A stretch of 64,000 nucleotides of DNA, taken from positions 496,001-560,000 of the forward strand of contig NZ_JABRWJ010000003.1 in assembly GCF_013266755.1 (NCBI RefSeq), given 5' to 3'. Of this stretch, positions 34,006 through 42,931 are shown piece by piece (within the stretch, counting starts at the first letter, position 1; each line of letters starts with the position of its first letter). The DNA comes from Pseudaquabacterium terrae (lineage in GTDB: Bacteria > Pseudomonadota > Gammaproteobacteria > Burkholderiales > Burkholderiaceae_C). A program made the translations under genes and the position numbers. Under the pieces are notes generated by a model. That model had not been told where the DNA came from and searched no databases. It saw nothing but the letters and a program-made list of their open reading frames with translations.

Positions 34006-34698
34006 TCAATGTCCTTTCTTGTGGTGTCGGTGGGAATGCTGAGCGGGATGGGGATGCGGGTGATGCGTTTGCGCGGCGGCCGCCGGGGCCGATTTCTGCC
34101 CGAGCTTCGATTCCGTTCCGGTGAGCAGCTTGCGGATGTTCGCGCTATGGCGCCACACCAGCAACAGGCTCATCACGGCGATCGCCAGCACCAGCGGCGA
34201 AGGGCCCCAGATCAGCAGCTGGTAGAACGGCGCGAATGCCGCCGAGACCAGCGACGCCAGCGACGAATAGCGGAAGAACGCGGCGACGATGACCCAGGTC
34301 AGCAGCGTTGCCGCACCGAGCCAGGGGTTGAGCGCCATCAGCACGCCCGCGGCGGTGGCGACGCCCTTGCCGCCCTGGAAGTGGAAGAACACCGGCCACA
34401 GGTGGCCCGCGAACGCCGCCAGGCCGACCAGGCCGATCGTCAGCTCGCCGAACTGAAAACGCGGCGCGAGCATCAGCGCGATCAGCACCGGAACGAAACC
34501 CTTCAGCGCATCGAGCGCCAGCGTGAGGATCGCCGCCGCGCGATTGCCCGAGCGCAGCACGTTGGTCGCGCCGGGATTCTTCGAGCCGTAGCTGCGCGGA
34601 TCGGACAGGCCCATCGCGCGGCTGACGATGACGGCGAAGGACAGCGAGCCGATCAGATAAGCCGCGACGACGGCCACGAAGCTGTACAGAAAATCCAT
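34006..34698 (-). CDS. plsY: Glycerol-3-phosphate acyltransferase PlsY with histidine-rich tail
   Basis: A 230-residue membrane protein of the PlsY family. It has GSLSFAVIVSR, SGNRAAAILTLALDALKG, and FHFQGGKGVATA, the three conserved loops that bind acyl-phosphate and glycerol-3-phosphate in the first step of phospholipid synthesis. The last 19 residues contain nine histidines (HHPHPHPAQHSHRHH), an addition absent from typical PlsY. The tail could bind metal; the metal island starts next to it on the opposite strand (inference). Confidence 0.9.
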   Translation of the reverse strand: MDFLYSFVAVVAAYLIGSLSFAVIVSRAMGLSDPRSYGSKNPGATNVLRSGNRAAAILTLALDALKGFVPVLIALMLAPRFQFGELTIGLVGLAAFAGHLWPVFFHFQGGKGVATAAGVLMALNPWLGAATLLTWVIVAAFFRYSSLASLVSAAFAPFYQLLIWGPSPLVLAIAVMSLLLVWRHSANIRKLLTGTESKLGQKSAPAAAAQTHHPHPHPAQHSHRHHKKGH

Positions 34699-34788
34699 GC
34701 GCCAACGGGTGCGAGAGAGGCTGCGCAGTGTACGCGCCGACCACCGGGCGGCGCGGCTCGAAGCGGCTGTGGCGCGCGACCGCGCTGC

Positions 34789-34794
34789 TAGACT
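34789..34794 (+). promoter_or_regulatory. -10 box next to the DUF2946 start codon
   Basis: TAGACT ends eight bases before the GTG at 34803, so the mRNA would have no or almost no leader. No Shine-Dalgarno sequence precedes the GTG. Confidence 0.4.
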
Positions 34795-34802
34795 GCCGCC
34801 CC

Positions 34803-35198
34803 GTGTTTACCCTGAGCGCCCATCGCCCGAAACCACGCCGTTGCGTCGCGTGGTTCACGCTGTGGGCGCTGGTGCTCGCGACGCTGGCCCCGGGCATCGC
34901 CCGCGCGCTGGCCGCGACGCAAGGGCCCGCCGCGGCCTGGGGCCAGGTGTGCAGCGCGAGCCGCATCGGCGCCGCGGCGGCGAAGCCGGCACCGGCCGAA
35001 GGCGACGTGATGCCGGTGCTCGAGCACTGCCCGTTCTGCTCGCTGCAGGCTGATGCGCTCGGCCTGCCGCCCGCGGCGGCGGTGGCCACGTTGCGATCCT
35101 CGCTCGGCCATGCGCTGCCGCGGCTCTACCTGCAGTCGCCTCGGCCGCTGTTCGCCTGGGCACCGGCCCAGGCACGCGCACCCCCCGCTCTCGTCTGA
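34803..35198 (+). CDS. DUF2946 family protein
   Basis: The 131-residue protein has an N-terminal membrane/signal segment (AWFTLWALVLATLAPGIA), a CPFC pair near residue 79 and a Pro/Ala-rich tail. It matches DUF2946 proteins that sit upstream of copper-related TonB receptors. The GTG at 34803 is favoured because a TAGACT box lies just before it; an upstream GTG at 34728 is possible. It starts the metal island. Confidence 0.72.
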   Translation: MFTLSAHRPKPRRCVAWFTLWALVLATLAPGIARALAATQGPAAAWGQVCSASRIGAAAAKPAPAEGDVMPVLEHCPFCSLQADALGLPPAAAVATLRSSLGHALPRLYLQSPRPLFAWAPAQARAPPALV

Positions 35199-35212
35199 AT
35201 CCTGCTCGATGC

Positions 35213-35238
35213 CGGCGCGGTCTCGCTTGACCGCGCCG
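35213..35238 (+). terminator. Perfect 10-bp hairpin between DUF2946 and the TonB receptor
   Basis: CGGCGCGGTC and GACCGCGCCG pair over 10 bp with a TCGCTT loop, 36 bases before the receptor start. No T-tract follows, so it is not a classic terminator; it could be an attenuator or an mRNA processing boundary that sets the receptor level relative to DUF2946. Confidence 0.5.
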
Positions 35239-35274
35239 TCCTGCGCATGTGCGCTGTTCAGACCAGAGTCTTCG

Positions 35275-37575
35275 ATGAATCCCCCTTGCCTTTCGGCGAT
35301 CGCGCTGGCGATCGCTGCCTGGCCGCCCGGCGTGCGCGCCGATGCGGCCGCCGAGCCGCCGACGCGTGTCGCCGGCGTCGTGATCATCGGCCACCATCAA
35401 CCGAGCTCGCTGCCCACCCGCCTGCCGACGACGATCGAAGGCATCGATGCCGCGCAGCTCGAGCGCACGATCAACGCCACCGACAGCGAGGACGCGCTGA
35501 AGTACCTGCCGAGCCTGCTGGTGCGCAAGCGCTATCCGGGCGACTACAACCACGCCGTGCTGTCGACACGCGCCTCGGGCACCGGCAACAGCGCCCGCTC
35601 GCTGGTCTATGCCGACGGCGTGCTGCTGTCCAACCTGCTCGGCAACGCCGCCGCCTTCGCACCGCGCTGGGCGATGGTGACGCCCGAGGAGATCGAACGG
35701 GTCGACGTGCTGTACGGCCCGTTCTCCGCCGCGTATCCGGGCAATGCGGTCGGTGCGGTGGTCGACTACGTGACGCGGCTGCCGCAGCGCTTCGAGGCGC
35801 ACGCCAGGCTCGGCATCTTCCACCAGCCCTTCGAGCTCTACCGCGCCGATGACCACTTCGGCGGCCGGCAGGCCAGCGCCTCGCTCGGCGACCGGGCCGG
35901 TGATCTTGCGTGGTGGGTCAGCGCGAACCGGCTGATCAGCCACGGCCAGCCGCAGAGCTTCGCGACCAAGCTGACGAATACCGGCGTGGTGTCGGCCGAG
36001 GGCACGCCGGTGCAGGGCGCCGTGGCTGGCCGCAATCCGCGCAACCAGGCCTGGTGGCTGATCGGCACCGGCACCGAGTACGACACGACGCAGGATCACC
36101 TGAAGGCCAAGCTGGCCTGGGACCTGACGCCGACGCTGCGCGCGAACCTGCTGCTCGGCTGGTGGGACAACCACTCCGACGGCCGCCCGGTGAGCTACCT
36201 GCGCGACGCCGCCGGCCGGCCGGTCGACAACACGACCGGCGGCGGCATCACGCACACGGTCAACATCGACGGCCGCCGCTACGCCTTGACGCCCGCCGAC
36301 TTCGGCCGCAGCAGCGAACGGCAGCAGCACGCGATGCAGGCGCTGTCGCTGAAGACCCGCACGCGCGGTGAATGGGACTGGGAGCTGGCCGCGAGCCGCG
36401 TCGACTACGTCGAGGACCGCCTGCGCACCTACGCGCCGACCCGCGCCGAACAGCCGCAGGCCGGCCGCCTGACCGACCTGGGAGGCACCGGCTGGCACAC
36501 GCTGAATGCGCGCGGCACCTGGCGGCCCGATGGCGACGGCGGCGCACACGTGATCGACGCCGGCCTCGGCCGCCAGCACCACCAACTGCGCAGCACGCTC
36601 TCCACGACCAGCGACTGGGTCAGCGCCAGCGGTGCCGCGCCGGCCTCGCGCTTCGAGGGTGATACGCACGTCGACAGCGCCTTCGTGCAGGACAGCTGGC
36701 GCTTCGCGCCGGCCTGGACCACCGTGCTCGGCCTGCGCGCCGAGTGGTGGAGCGCTTCGCGCGGGCTGACCGAAGCCGGCAGCGCCCGGCTGGTGCATCC
36801 CGAGCGCCGGCTGCAGCATCTGTCGCCAAAACTCGCGCTGCTGCTCGACCTGGGCGACGCCTGGGCGCTGAAGGCCAGCAGCGGCCGCGCGATCCGCTAC
36901 CCCACGGTCAGCGAGCTCTACCAGGGCGGCTTCAATGCCCGCGGCGAAGCAATCAACAACGACCCGGACCTTAGACCTGAGCGCAGCTGGACCGGCGAGC
37001 TCAGCGTCGAGTGGACGACCCCTGCCGCACGCGCCCGCGCGACGCTTTTCCACGAGGACACGCGCGATGCGCTGTATTCGCAGCTGAACCCGGCGACGAA
37101 TGCCAACACGGTGCAGAACGTCGACCAGGTGCGCACCACCGGCCTCGAGCTCGCGGCGTCGGCGCAGCGCGGCGCGTTCGACTGGAGCGGCAGCCTGACC
37201 TACGCCGACTCGCGCATCGTCGCCAATGCCGGCTACCTGCTGAAGCCCGGCGACACGATCGGCAAGTGGCAGCCGCGCGTGCCGCGCTGGCGCGCGACGC
37301 TGCAGGCGACCTGGCGCGCCAACGAGCGCGTGAGCCTGAGCGCCGGCGCGCGCTACAGCGGCCGGCAGTTCAGCGCGCTCGACAACGGCGATCCGAACGG
37401 CGAGGCTTACACGGGCGCGAGCCGCTACTTGACGGCCGACCTGCGGCTGCTGTGGCGCTTCGATCGCCACTGGAGCGCGGCCGTCGGCATCGACAACCTG
37501 AACAATGACCGCTACTGGAATTTCCACCCCTATCCGCAGCGCAGCGTCAATGCCGAAGTGAAGTTCGACTTGTGA
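35275..37575 (+). CDS. TonB-dependent outer-membrane receptor, probably for copper or another metal
   Basis: The 766-residue protein has a signal peptide (cut near VRADA), a plug domain (TRLPTTIEGIDAAQL, NATDSEDALKYLPSLLVRKRYPG) and a beta-barrel ending in F-D-L, the usual C-terminal aromatic signal. It lies between DUF2946 and the copper chaperones YcnI and PCu(A)C, so a copper chelate is the likely cargo (inference). No clear Shine-Dalgarno is visible before ATG at 35275. Confidence 0.87.
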   Translation: MNPPCLSAIALAIAAWPPGVRADAAAEPPTRVAGVVIIGHHQPSSLPTRLPTTIEGIDAAQLERTINATDSEDALKYLPSLLVRKRYPGDYNHAVLSTRASGTGNSARSLVYADGVLLSNLLGNAAAFAPRWAMVTPEEIERVDVLYGPFSAAYPGNAVGAVVDYVTRLPQRFEAHARLGIFHQPFELYRADDHFGGRQASASLGDRAGDLAWWVSANRLISHGQPQSFATKLTNTGVVSAEGTPVQGAVAGRNPRNQAWWLIGTGTEYDTTQDHLKAKLAWDLTPTLRANLLLGWWDNHSDGRPVSYLRDAAGRPVDNTTGGGITHTVNIDGRRYALTPADFGRSSERQQHAMQALSLKTRTRGEWDWELAASRVDYVEDRLRTYAPTRAEQPQAGRLTDLGGTGWHTLNARGTWRPDGDGGAHVIDAGLGRQHHQLRSTLSTTSDWVSASGAAPASRFEGDTHVDSAFVQDSWRFAPAWTTVLGLRAEWWSASRGLTEAGSARLVHPERRLQHLSPKLALLLDLGDAWALKASSGRAIRYPTVSELYQGGFNARGEAINNDPDLRPERSWTGELSVEWTTPAARARATLFHEDTRDALYSQLNPATNANTVQNVDQVRTTGLELAASAQRGAFDWSGSLTYADSRIVANAGYLLKPGDTIGKWQPRVPRWRATLQATWRANERVSLSAGARYSGRQFSALDNGDPNGEAYTGASRYLTADLRLLWRFDRHWSAAVGIDNLNNDRYWNFHPYPQRSVNAEVKFDL

Positions 37576-37583
37576 GGCCCCCG

Positions 37584-38069
37584 ATGAAGAAGACCCTGTC
37601 CCTGGCCGCCGCGCTGCTCGCCGGCGCCGCCCACGCGCACGTCGTGCTCGACCAGCCGCAGGCAGCAGCCGGCAGCGCCTACAAGGCCGCGCTGCGCGTC
37701 GGCCACGGCTGCGACGGCACGCCGACGCACACTTTGCGCGTCAGGCTGCCGGCCGGCCTGCGTGGCACGAAGCCGATGCCCAAACCCGGCTGGACGATCA
37801 CCCTCCGTCGTGAACCCCTGCCTCAGCCGTATGAGAGCCACGGCCGCCGCATCAGCGACGAGGTGGCCGAGATCAGCTGGCGCGCGACGAGCCGCGAGGC
37901 CTGGCTGGACGACGCGCATGTCGACGAGTTCGTGCTGCGCACGACGCTGCCAACGGCACCCGGCGCGCTCGCGTTCAAGGTGCTGCAGCTGTGCGAACGC
38001 GGCGAGCACGAATGGACGGCGCCGCTGCAGGTGCAACCCGCGCCCGCGCCGGCGGCGCATCATCACTGA
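37584..38069 (+). CDS. YcnI-like (DUF1775) periplasmic copper-binding protein
   Basis: The 161-residue protein has a signal peptide ending AHAH, which leaves histidine as the mature N-terminus (HVVLDQPQA), as in YcnI copper-binding proteins. The GHGCDGTPTHTLRV motif is also family-specific. It ends in a His-rich tail (AAHHH). The start at 37584 is preferred over a GTG four codons earlier because of the signal peptide. Copper handling in the periplasm is the family role. Confidence 0.85.
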   Translation: MKKTLSLAAALLAGAAHAHVVLDQPQAAAGSAYKAALRVGHGCDGTPTHTLRVRLPAGLRGTKPMPKPGWTITLRREPLPQPYESHGRRISDEVAEISWRATSREAWLDDAHVDEFVLRTTLPTAPGALAFKVLQLCERGEHEWTAPLQVQPAPAPAAHHH

Positions 38070-38091
38070 CTCTTTCCCGAAGGACCCCGCC

Positions 38092-38541
38092 ATGAAGCCC
38101 ACCCCCCTCGCCGCGGCGCTGATCGCTTCGCTGCTCGTCGCCAGCGCCTCGGCGCAGACCGTCGCCAGCAATCCCTGGGTGCGCGGCACCGTCGCGCAGC
38201 AGCAATCGACCGGCGCCTACGTGCAGCTGAAGTCGCCCGCCGGCGGCAAGCTGATCGAGGCCCGGTCGCCCGCCGCCGGCCAGACCGAGATCCACGAGAT
38301 GGCGATGGACGGCACGACGATGCGCATGCGCCAGGTGCCGATGATCGAGCTGCCGGCCGGCAAGACCGTCGAGCTCAAGCCGGGCGGCTACCACCTGATG
38401 CTGATGGGACTGAAGGCGCCGCTGAAGGCCGGCGACACGGTGCCGCTGACGCTGGTGATCGAAGGCAAGGACGGCAAGCGCGAGACGCTGGAGCTGAAGG
38501 CGCCGGTGAAGGCGCTCGCACAGGGCACCTGGACGCCCTGA
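38092..38541 (+). CDS. PCu(A)C-type periplasmic copper chaperone
   Basis: The 149-residue protein has a signal peptide (cut near ASAQ) and the PCu(A)C Cu(I)-binding pattern of His and Met: HEMAMDG, MRMRQV, and YHLMLMGLK. The family delivers copper to cytochrome oxidase CuA. It follows YcnI by 22 bases, a pair known from copper-uptake loci. Confidence 0.9.
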   Translation: MKPTPLAAALIASLLVASASAQTVASNPWVRGTVAQQQSTGAYVQLKSPAGGKLIEARSPAAGQTEIHEMAMDGTTMRMRQVPMIELPAGKTVELKPGGYHLMLMGLKAPLKAGDTVPLTLVIEGKDGKRETLELKAPVKALAQGTWTP

Positions 38542-38603
38542 CAGAATCGAGCAGCCAACAACGCGGCTGCATCCAGGATGCGATCGGCCGCGTAGCACCA
38601 CCG

Positions 38604-39491
38604 ATGAATCACAAGCACCTGCTGGCCTGCTGTGCCCTGCTGCTCGCGCTGCCCGCGGCCGCCGCCACCGACAAGCTGCTGCTCACCGGCGGCGTCAGCA
38701 CCATCGACGGCGCCGCCGGCGGCGGCCTGACGCCTTGGGGCGTGATCGGCAGCAACGCCAGTGCCGGCCAGTGGGGCGCGACGGCGTTTGCCAGCGCCGC
38801 GAAGACACGCGACTACCGGCTCACCGTCGCCGGCGTCGCGGTCGGCATCGACGACCGCTTCGAGCTGTCGCTGGCACGCCAGGTCTTCGACACCGGCGCC
38901 ACCGGCCCTGCCCTCGGCGTACCGGGACTGAAGTTGCGCCAGGACATCGCCGGCGCGAAATGGCGCGTCGCGGGCGACGCGATCCTCGACAGCGACACCT
39001 GGATGCCGCAGATCGCGCTCGGCGTGCTGGCCAAGCGGGTGAATGCGGGCGGCCTGGCGCCGACGCTCGACGCGCTCGGCGCGCGGCGTGACGGCGTCGA
39101 GCTGTACGTCAGCGCGACCAAGCTGCTGATCGCGCAAGGCCTGCTGCTCAACGGCACGCTGCGCGCGACCCAGGCCAACCAGAACGGCCTGCTCGGCTTC
39201 GGCGGCACGGCGCACGACCAGGTGAAGCTGATGCCCGAGCTGTCGCTCGCCTGGCTGATCAACCGCCGGCTCGCGGTCGGTGCCGAATACCGGCGCAAGC
39301 CCGACAACCTGAACCCGTCGCTGCTCGGCGCCGGGCTGAAGGAGGACGACTGGTGGGACGTCTTCGTCGCCTGGGCGCCGGCCAAGCATGTGTCGTTGAC
39401 GGCCGCCTACCTCGACCTCGGGCGCATCGTGCCCGCGGTGCAGGCCCGGCGCCAGACGGGTGCGTACCTGTCGCTGCAGCTCGCGTATTGA
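38604..39491 (+). CDS. DUF3034 family outer-membrane-like protein
   Basis: The 295-residue protein has a signal peptide (cut near AAAT) and a beta-rich body (alternating strands such as RLAVGAEYRRKP, ending LSLQLAY with a terminal aromatic) that looks like a small outer-membrane barrel. It fits DUF3034. It sits between the copper chaperones and the truncated haemoglobin. Function unknown. Confidence 0.75.
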   Translation: MNHKHLLACCALLLALPAAAATDKLLLTGGVSTIDGAAGGGLTPWGVIGSNASAGQWGATAFASAAKTRDYRLTVAGVAVGIDDRFELSLARQVFDTGATGPALGVPGLKLRQDIAGAKWRVAGDAILDSDTWMPQIALGVLAKRVNAGGLAPTLDALGARRDGVELYVSATKLLIAQGLLLNGTLRATQANQNGLLGFGGTAHDQVKLMPELSLAWLINRRLAVGAEYRRKPDNLNPSLLGAGLKEDDWWDVFVAWAPAKHVSLTAAYLDLGRIVPAVQARRQTGAYLSLQLAY

Positions 39492-39498
39492 GGTGGTC

Positions 39499-39930
39499 AT
39501 GAACACACGCGCTTCTCTCATCGCCGCGCTGCTGGCAGCGATGCTCGTCGCCGCCCCCGTTTACGCCCAAACCACCGCGAGCTTCCGTGCCTTCGGCGAG
39601 AAGCCCGGCCTCGTCGCGCTGATGGACGACTTCATGCAGCGCCTGCTGGCCGACGAGCGCACGGCGCCGTTCTTTCGCCCGGTGAACCAGGCCCACGTCA
39701 AGGCGCAACTGGTGGAGCAGTTCTGCGAGCTGCTCGGCGGCCCCTGCCGCTACGAGGGTGCGGACATGAAGAGCTCGCACCAGGACCTGGAGATCGGCCG
39801 CCGCCACTTCAACGCGCTGGTCGAGCTGCTGCAGCAGGCCATGGACGCACGCGGCGTGCCCTTTGCCGAGCAGAACCGCCTGCTCGCGAAGCTGGCGCCG
39901 ATGCACCGCGACATCGTGACGCAGCGCTGA
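39499..39930 (+). CDS. Exported group I truncated haemoglobin-like protein
   Basis: The 143-residue protein begins with a clear signal peptide (cut near VYAQ), unusual for this family, then a truncated-haemoglobin fold: PFFRPVNQAH, GGPCRYEGADMKSSHQDL with the proximal histidine in SSHQD, and a C-terminal helix. It is seven bases after the DUF3034 stop. A periplasmic role in oxygen, NO or metal/haem handling is inferred. Confidence 0.83.
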   Translation: MNTRASLIAALLAAMLVAAPVYAQTTASFRAFGEKPGLVALMDDFMQRLLADERTAPFFRPVNQAHVKAQLVEQFCELLGGPCRYEGADMKSSHQDLEIGRRHFNALVELLQQAMDARGVPFAEQNRLLAKLAPMHRDIVTQR

Positions 39931-39976
39931 GCACGGGCAAGCGGCTTCGCAGCGCTCCGCGTGGGCCGGCTGCTTG

Positions 39977-39982
39977 TAAGAT
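39977..39982 (+). promoter_or_regulatory. Possible -10 box for the NiCoT gene
   Basis: TAAGAT about 48 bases before the ATG at 40030. Its presence favours the downstream start for the transporter over a GTG at 39961, since it would lie inside the longer gene. Confidence 0.3.
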
Positions 39983-40029
39983 CGATCGGCACCTTCTTCC
40001 TCACAGCGCCGCAGGCCGGCGCCGCGCCG

Positions 40030-40746
40030 ATGTCCGACCTGCCCACCGATTTCGCGGCGCTCGCCGCGCTGGCGCTGCTCTTTGGCCTGAAGCACGGGCT
40101 CGACGCCGACCACCTGGCGACGATCGACGGCATGACGCGGCTGCAGCAGCGCGAAGGCCGGCGTGTCGCGCGCTGGTGCGGGGCGCTGTTCTCGCTCGGT
40201 CATGGCGCGGTGGTGATCGCCGCGGCCGGTGCGCTGGCCGCGGCGAGCCGGCCCTGGGCGCCGCCCGAGTGGCTGCAGACGACCGGCGCGAGCATCTCGA
40301 TCGCCGTGCTGCTGGTGCTCGGCATCGCCAACCTGCGCGCGCTGTTCAGCGCACGGCCCGGTGAAGCACCGAAGCCGGTCGGCCTGCGCGCTCGCCTGCT
40401 CGGTCGCTGGATCGCTGGCCGCTCACCTTGGACGGCAGCGGCCACCGGTGCGCTGTTCGCGCTGTCCTTCGACACGCTGAGCCAGGCGGCCCTGTTCGCG
40501 CTCGCCTCGCCGGCCCTCGGCGGGCCTGCGGCGGCACTCGCGCTGGCGCTGCTGTTCACCGCCGGCATGCTGGCCACCGACGCGTTGAACGGCTGGTGGG
40601 TGCACCGGCTGCTGCAGCGCGCAGACGGCTTCGCGCTGCGTGCGTCGCAGCTGATGGGTGCCGCGGTCGTGCTCTTGAGTTTCGGCGTCGCCGGCCTTGG
40701 CCTGGCACGCCTGGCCGCCGCATCCGGTGTGATCACTTCCGCGTAG
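40030..40746 (+). CDS. Nickel/cobalt transporter, NiCoT family
   Basis: The 238-residue membrane protein has the NiCoT signature HGLDADHLATID in the first membrane helices and a second signature near LFSLGHGAVV and LFALSFDTLSQ. These residues bind Ni2+ or Co2+ during uptake. About six to seven hydrophobic helices are visible, slightly short for the family. An alternative GTG start at 39961 adds 23 residues. It lies directly before a TonB receptor that probably brings the metal across the outer membrane. Confidence 0.87.
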   Translation: MSDLPTDFAALAALALLFGLKHGLDADHLATIDGMTRLQQREGRRVARWCGALFSLGHGAVVIAAAGALAAASRPWAPPEWLQTTGASISIAVLLVLGIANLRALFSARPGEAPKPVGLRARLLGRWIAGRSPWTAAATGALFALSFDTLSQAALFALASPALGGPAAALALALLFTAGMLATDALNGWWVHRLLQRADGFALRASQLMGAAVVLLSFGVAGLGLARLAAASGVITSA

Positions 40747-40793
40747 TTCCCGAAGTCGCCGCCCGCAGCGGCCCCGTGGCTTCAGAGGAACCG

Positions 40794-42869
40794 ATGCCCT
40801 GTTTTTGTCTTCGTACGCTCGCACCGTTGCTCAGCACCCTCTTCGGCACTGCCCACGCCCAGACCATCGTCGCGCACCTGCCGCAAAGCGTCGAAGTCAC
40901 CGGCCGCCACTACGACAACGCCATCGGCTCCAGTGATGCCGCCTCGCAGGGCGTGATCCGCGCCGAGCTGCTGAAGAGCCGGCCGGCGCAGCGGCCGGGC
41001 GAGGTGCTGGAGTTCGTGCCCGGGTTGATCGTCACGCAGCACTCCGGCGACGGCAAGGCGAACCAGTATTTCCTGCGCGGCTTCAACCTCGACCACGGCA
41101 CCGACTTCGCGACCTCGGTCAACGGCATGCCGGTCAACCTGCCGAGCCACGGCCACGGCCAGGGCTACACCGACCTGAACTTCCTGATGCCCGAGCTGGT
41201 GCAGCGCATCGAGTACCGCAAGGGGCCGTATTTCGCGAAGAGCGGCGACTTCGCCTCGGCCGGCGCCGCGGACATCGCCTACCGCCAGCGCTTCGATGCA
41301 CCGTTCGCGCAGCTCACGCTCGGCGAGCACGCGCACCGCCGCGCCGTCGCCGGCGGCTCGACGATGATCGGCAACGGGCTGGCGCTGCTCGGCGCGGTCG
41401 AGCTGATGGGCAACGACGGCCCGTGGACCGTGCCCGAGGGCCTGCGCAAGCGAAACGCCGTGCTCACGTTGAGCGGCGGTGACGCCGCGAACGGCTGGTC
41501 AGCCAGCGCGATGGGTTACAGCGCGCATTGGACCGGCACCGACCAGGTGCCGCAGCGGCTGATCGACGCCGGCAGGATCGACGGCCGCGGATTCGGCCGC
41601 TTCGATTCGCTCGACGATTCGACCGGCGGGCGCACCTCGCGCAGCAGCCTGTCGGGCGAATGGCACCGTAACGGCGACGGCAGGCTGACCCGCGTGGCCG
41701 CGTACCTGATGCGCTATCGGCTGGCGCTGTACTCCAACTTCAGTTATGCGCTCGAACGCCCCGACACCGGCGACCAGTTCTCACAGCAGGACCGCCGCAC
41801 GGTCGCCGGCTTCAGCGCGAGCCACGCCTTCGCGCACCAGCTCGGCCCACTGCCCGCCCGCAGCGAGATCGGCCTGCAGCTGCGCCACGACCGGGCGCGC
41901 GTCGGTCTGTTCGACACCGCGCGGCGCGAAGTTTTCGGCGTCACGCGCGAGGACGACCTGCGCGAGACGCTGGCCGGCGCCTACGGCCAGAGCGCGCTCG
42001 AATTCACGCCGTGGCTGCGCGGCGTTTTCGGCCTGCGCGCCGATGCGCTGCGCACGCGGGTCGACAGCCTGATCCTCGCCGACAACTCGGGCGCGGCGCG
42101 CGACCGGCAGCTGTCGCCGAAGCTCGCGCTGATCGCCGGGCCGTTCGCGAAGACCGAGGTCTTCTTCAACGCCGGTCGCGGCTTCCACAGCAACGACGCA
42201 CGCGGCACCACCGCACGTTTCGATCCGAAGTCCGGCGCGCCGGTCGAACGCGTGCCGGGGCTGGCGGCCTCGCGCGGCGTCGAGCTCGGCCTGCGCAGCG
42301 AGGCACTGCCGGGGCTGCAGAGCTCGCTCGCGCTGTGGAAGCTCGACGTCGACTCCGAGCTCGTCTACGTCGGCGATGCCGGCGCCACCGAGGCCAGCGG
42401 CGCGAGCCGGCGCCGCGGCGTCGAGTGGAACAACCGCTGGGCGATCGGCCGCCACGGCCTGATCGATGCCGATTTCGCCTGGACCCATGCACGTTTCGCC
42501 AACGGCGACCGGATTCCGCATGCCGTCGACCGCGTGGCATCCATCGCGATGACCGTGCGCGAGCTCGGGTCCTGGTCGGCCAGCCTGCAGTGGCGCTATC
42601 TCGGCCCCGGCGCGCTGGTCGAGGACAACAGCGTGCGCTCGTTGTCGTCGCTGACGACGAACCTGCGCATCGCCTATCAACTGCCCGCATCACTCGGCAA
42701 GGACAGCGCGCTGACGCTGGACGTCTTCAACCTCGCCGACCGCCGCGTCGACGACATCCAGTACTTCTATGAGTCGCGATTGCCGGGCGAGGCCGAAGCC
42801 GTCGCCGACCGGCACGTCCATCCGGCGGAACCGCGCACGCTGCGCGTGACGCTCCGACTCGGGTTCTGA
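40794..42869 (+). CDS. TonB-dependent outer-membrane receptor, probably for nickel/cobalt
   Basis: The 691-residue protein has a signal peptide (cut near AHAQ), a TonB box-like region (QSVEVTGR), a plug with GEVLEFVPGLIVTQHSGDGKANQYFLRGFNLDHGTDF-type repeats, and a barrel ending in R-L-G-F. AGAGGAA before ATG supports the start. The partner is probably the NiCoT gene 47 bases upstream. Confidence 0.88.
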   Translation: MPCFCLRTLAPLLSTLFGTAHAQTIVAHLPQSVEVTGRHYDNAIGSSDAASQGVIRAELLKSRPAQRPGEVLEFVPGLIVTQHSGDGKANQYFLRGFNLDHGTDFATSVNGMPVNLPSHGHGQGYTDLNFLMPELVQRIEYRKGPYFAKSGDFASAGAADIAYRQRFDAPFAQLTLGEHAHRRAVAGGSTMIGNGLALLGAVELMGNDGPWTVPEGLRKRNAVLTLSGGDAANGWSASAMGYSAHWTGTDQVPQRLIDAGRIDGRGFGRFDSLDDSTGGRTSRSSLSGEWHRNGDGRLTRVAAYLMRYRLALYSNFSYALERPDTGDQFSQQDRRTVAGFSASHAFAHQLGPLPARSEIGLQLRHDRARVGLFDTARREVFGVTREDDLRETLAGAYGQSALEFTPWLRGVFGLRADALRTRVDSLILADNSGAARDRQLSPKLALIAGPFAKTEVFFNAGRGFHSNDARGTTARFDPKSGAPVERVPGLAASRGVELGLRSEALPGLQSSLALWKLDVDSELVYVGDAGATEASGASRRRGVEWNNRWAIGRHGLIDADFAWTHARFANGDRIPHAVDRVASIAMTVRELGSWSASLQWRYLGPGALVEDNSVRSLSSLTTNLRIAYQLPASLGKDSALTLDVFNLADRRVDDIQYFYESRLPGEAEAVADRHVHPAEPRTLRVTLRLGF

Positions 42870-42931
42870 GCCCGCCCCGGCCCGGTCATTGCAGCAACGC
42901 ACAATCCGCGCTGCCGCATTCAGACCACCCG

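Noticed and set aside
34855-37527. Minus-strand frame of 890 codons opposite the TonB receptor
   Set aside because: Antisense to a well-supported receptor; composition is that of a shadow frame.
38551-38570. GCAGCC/GGCTGC stem after the PCu(A)C gene as a terminator
   Set aside because: Only six base pairs with an 8-base loop and no T-tract.
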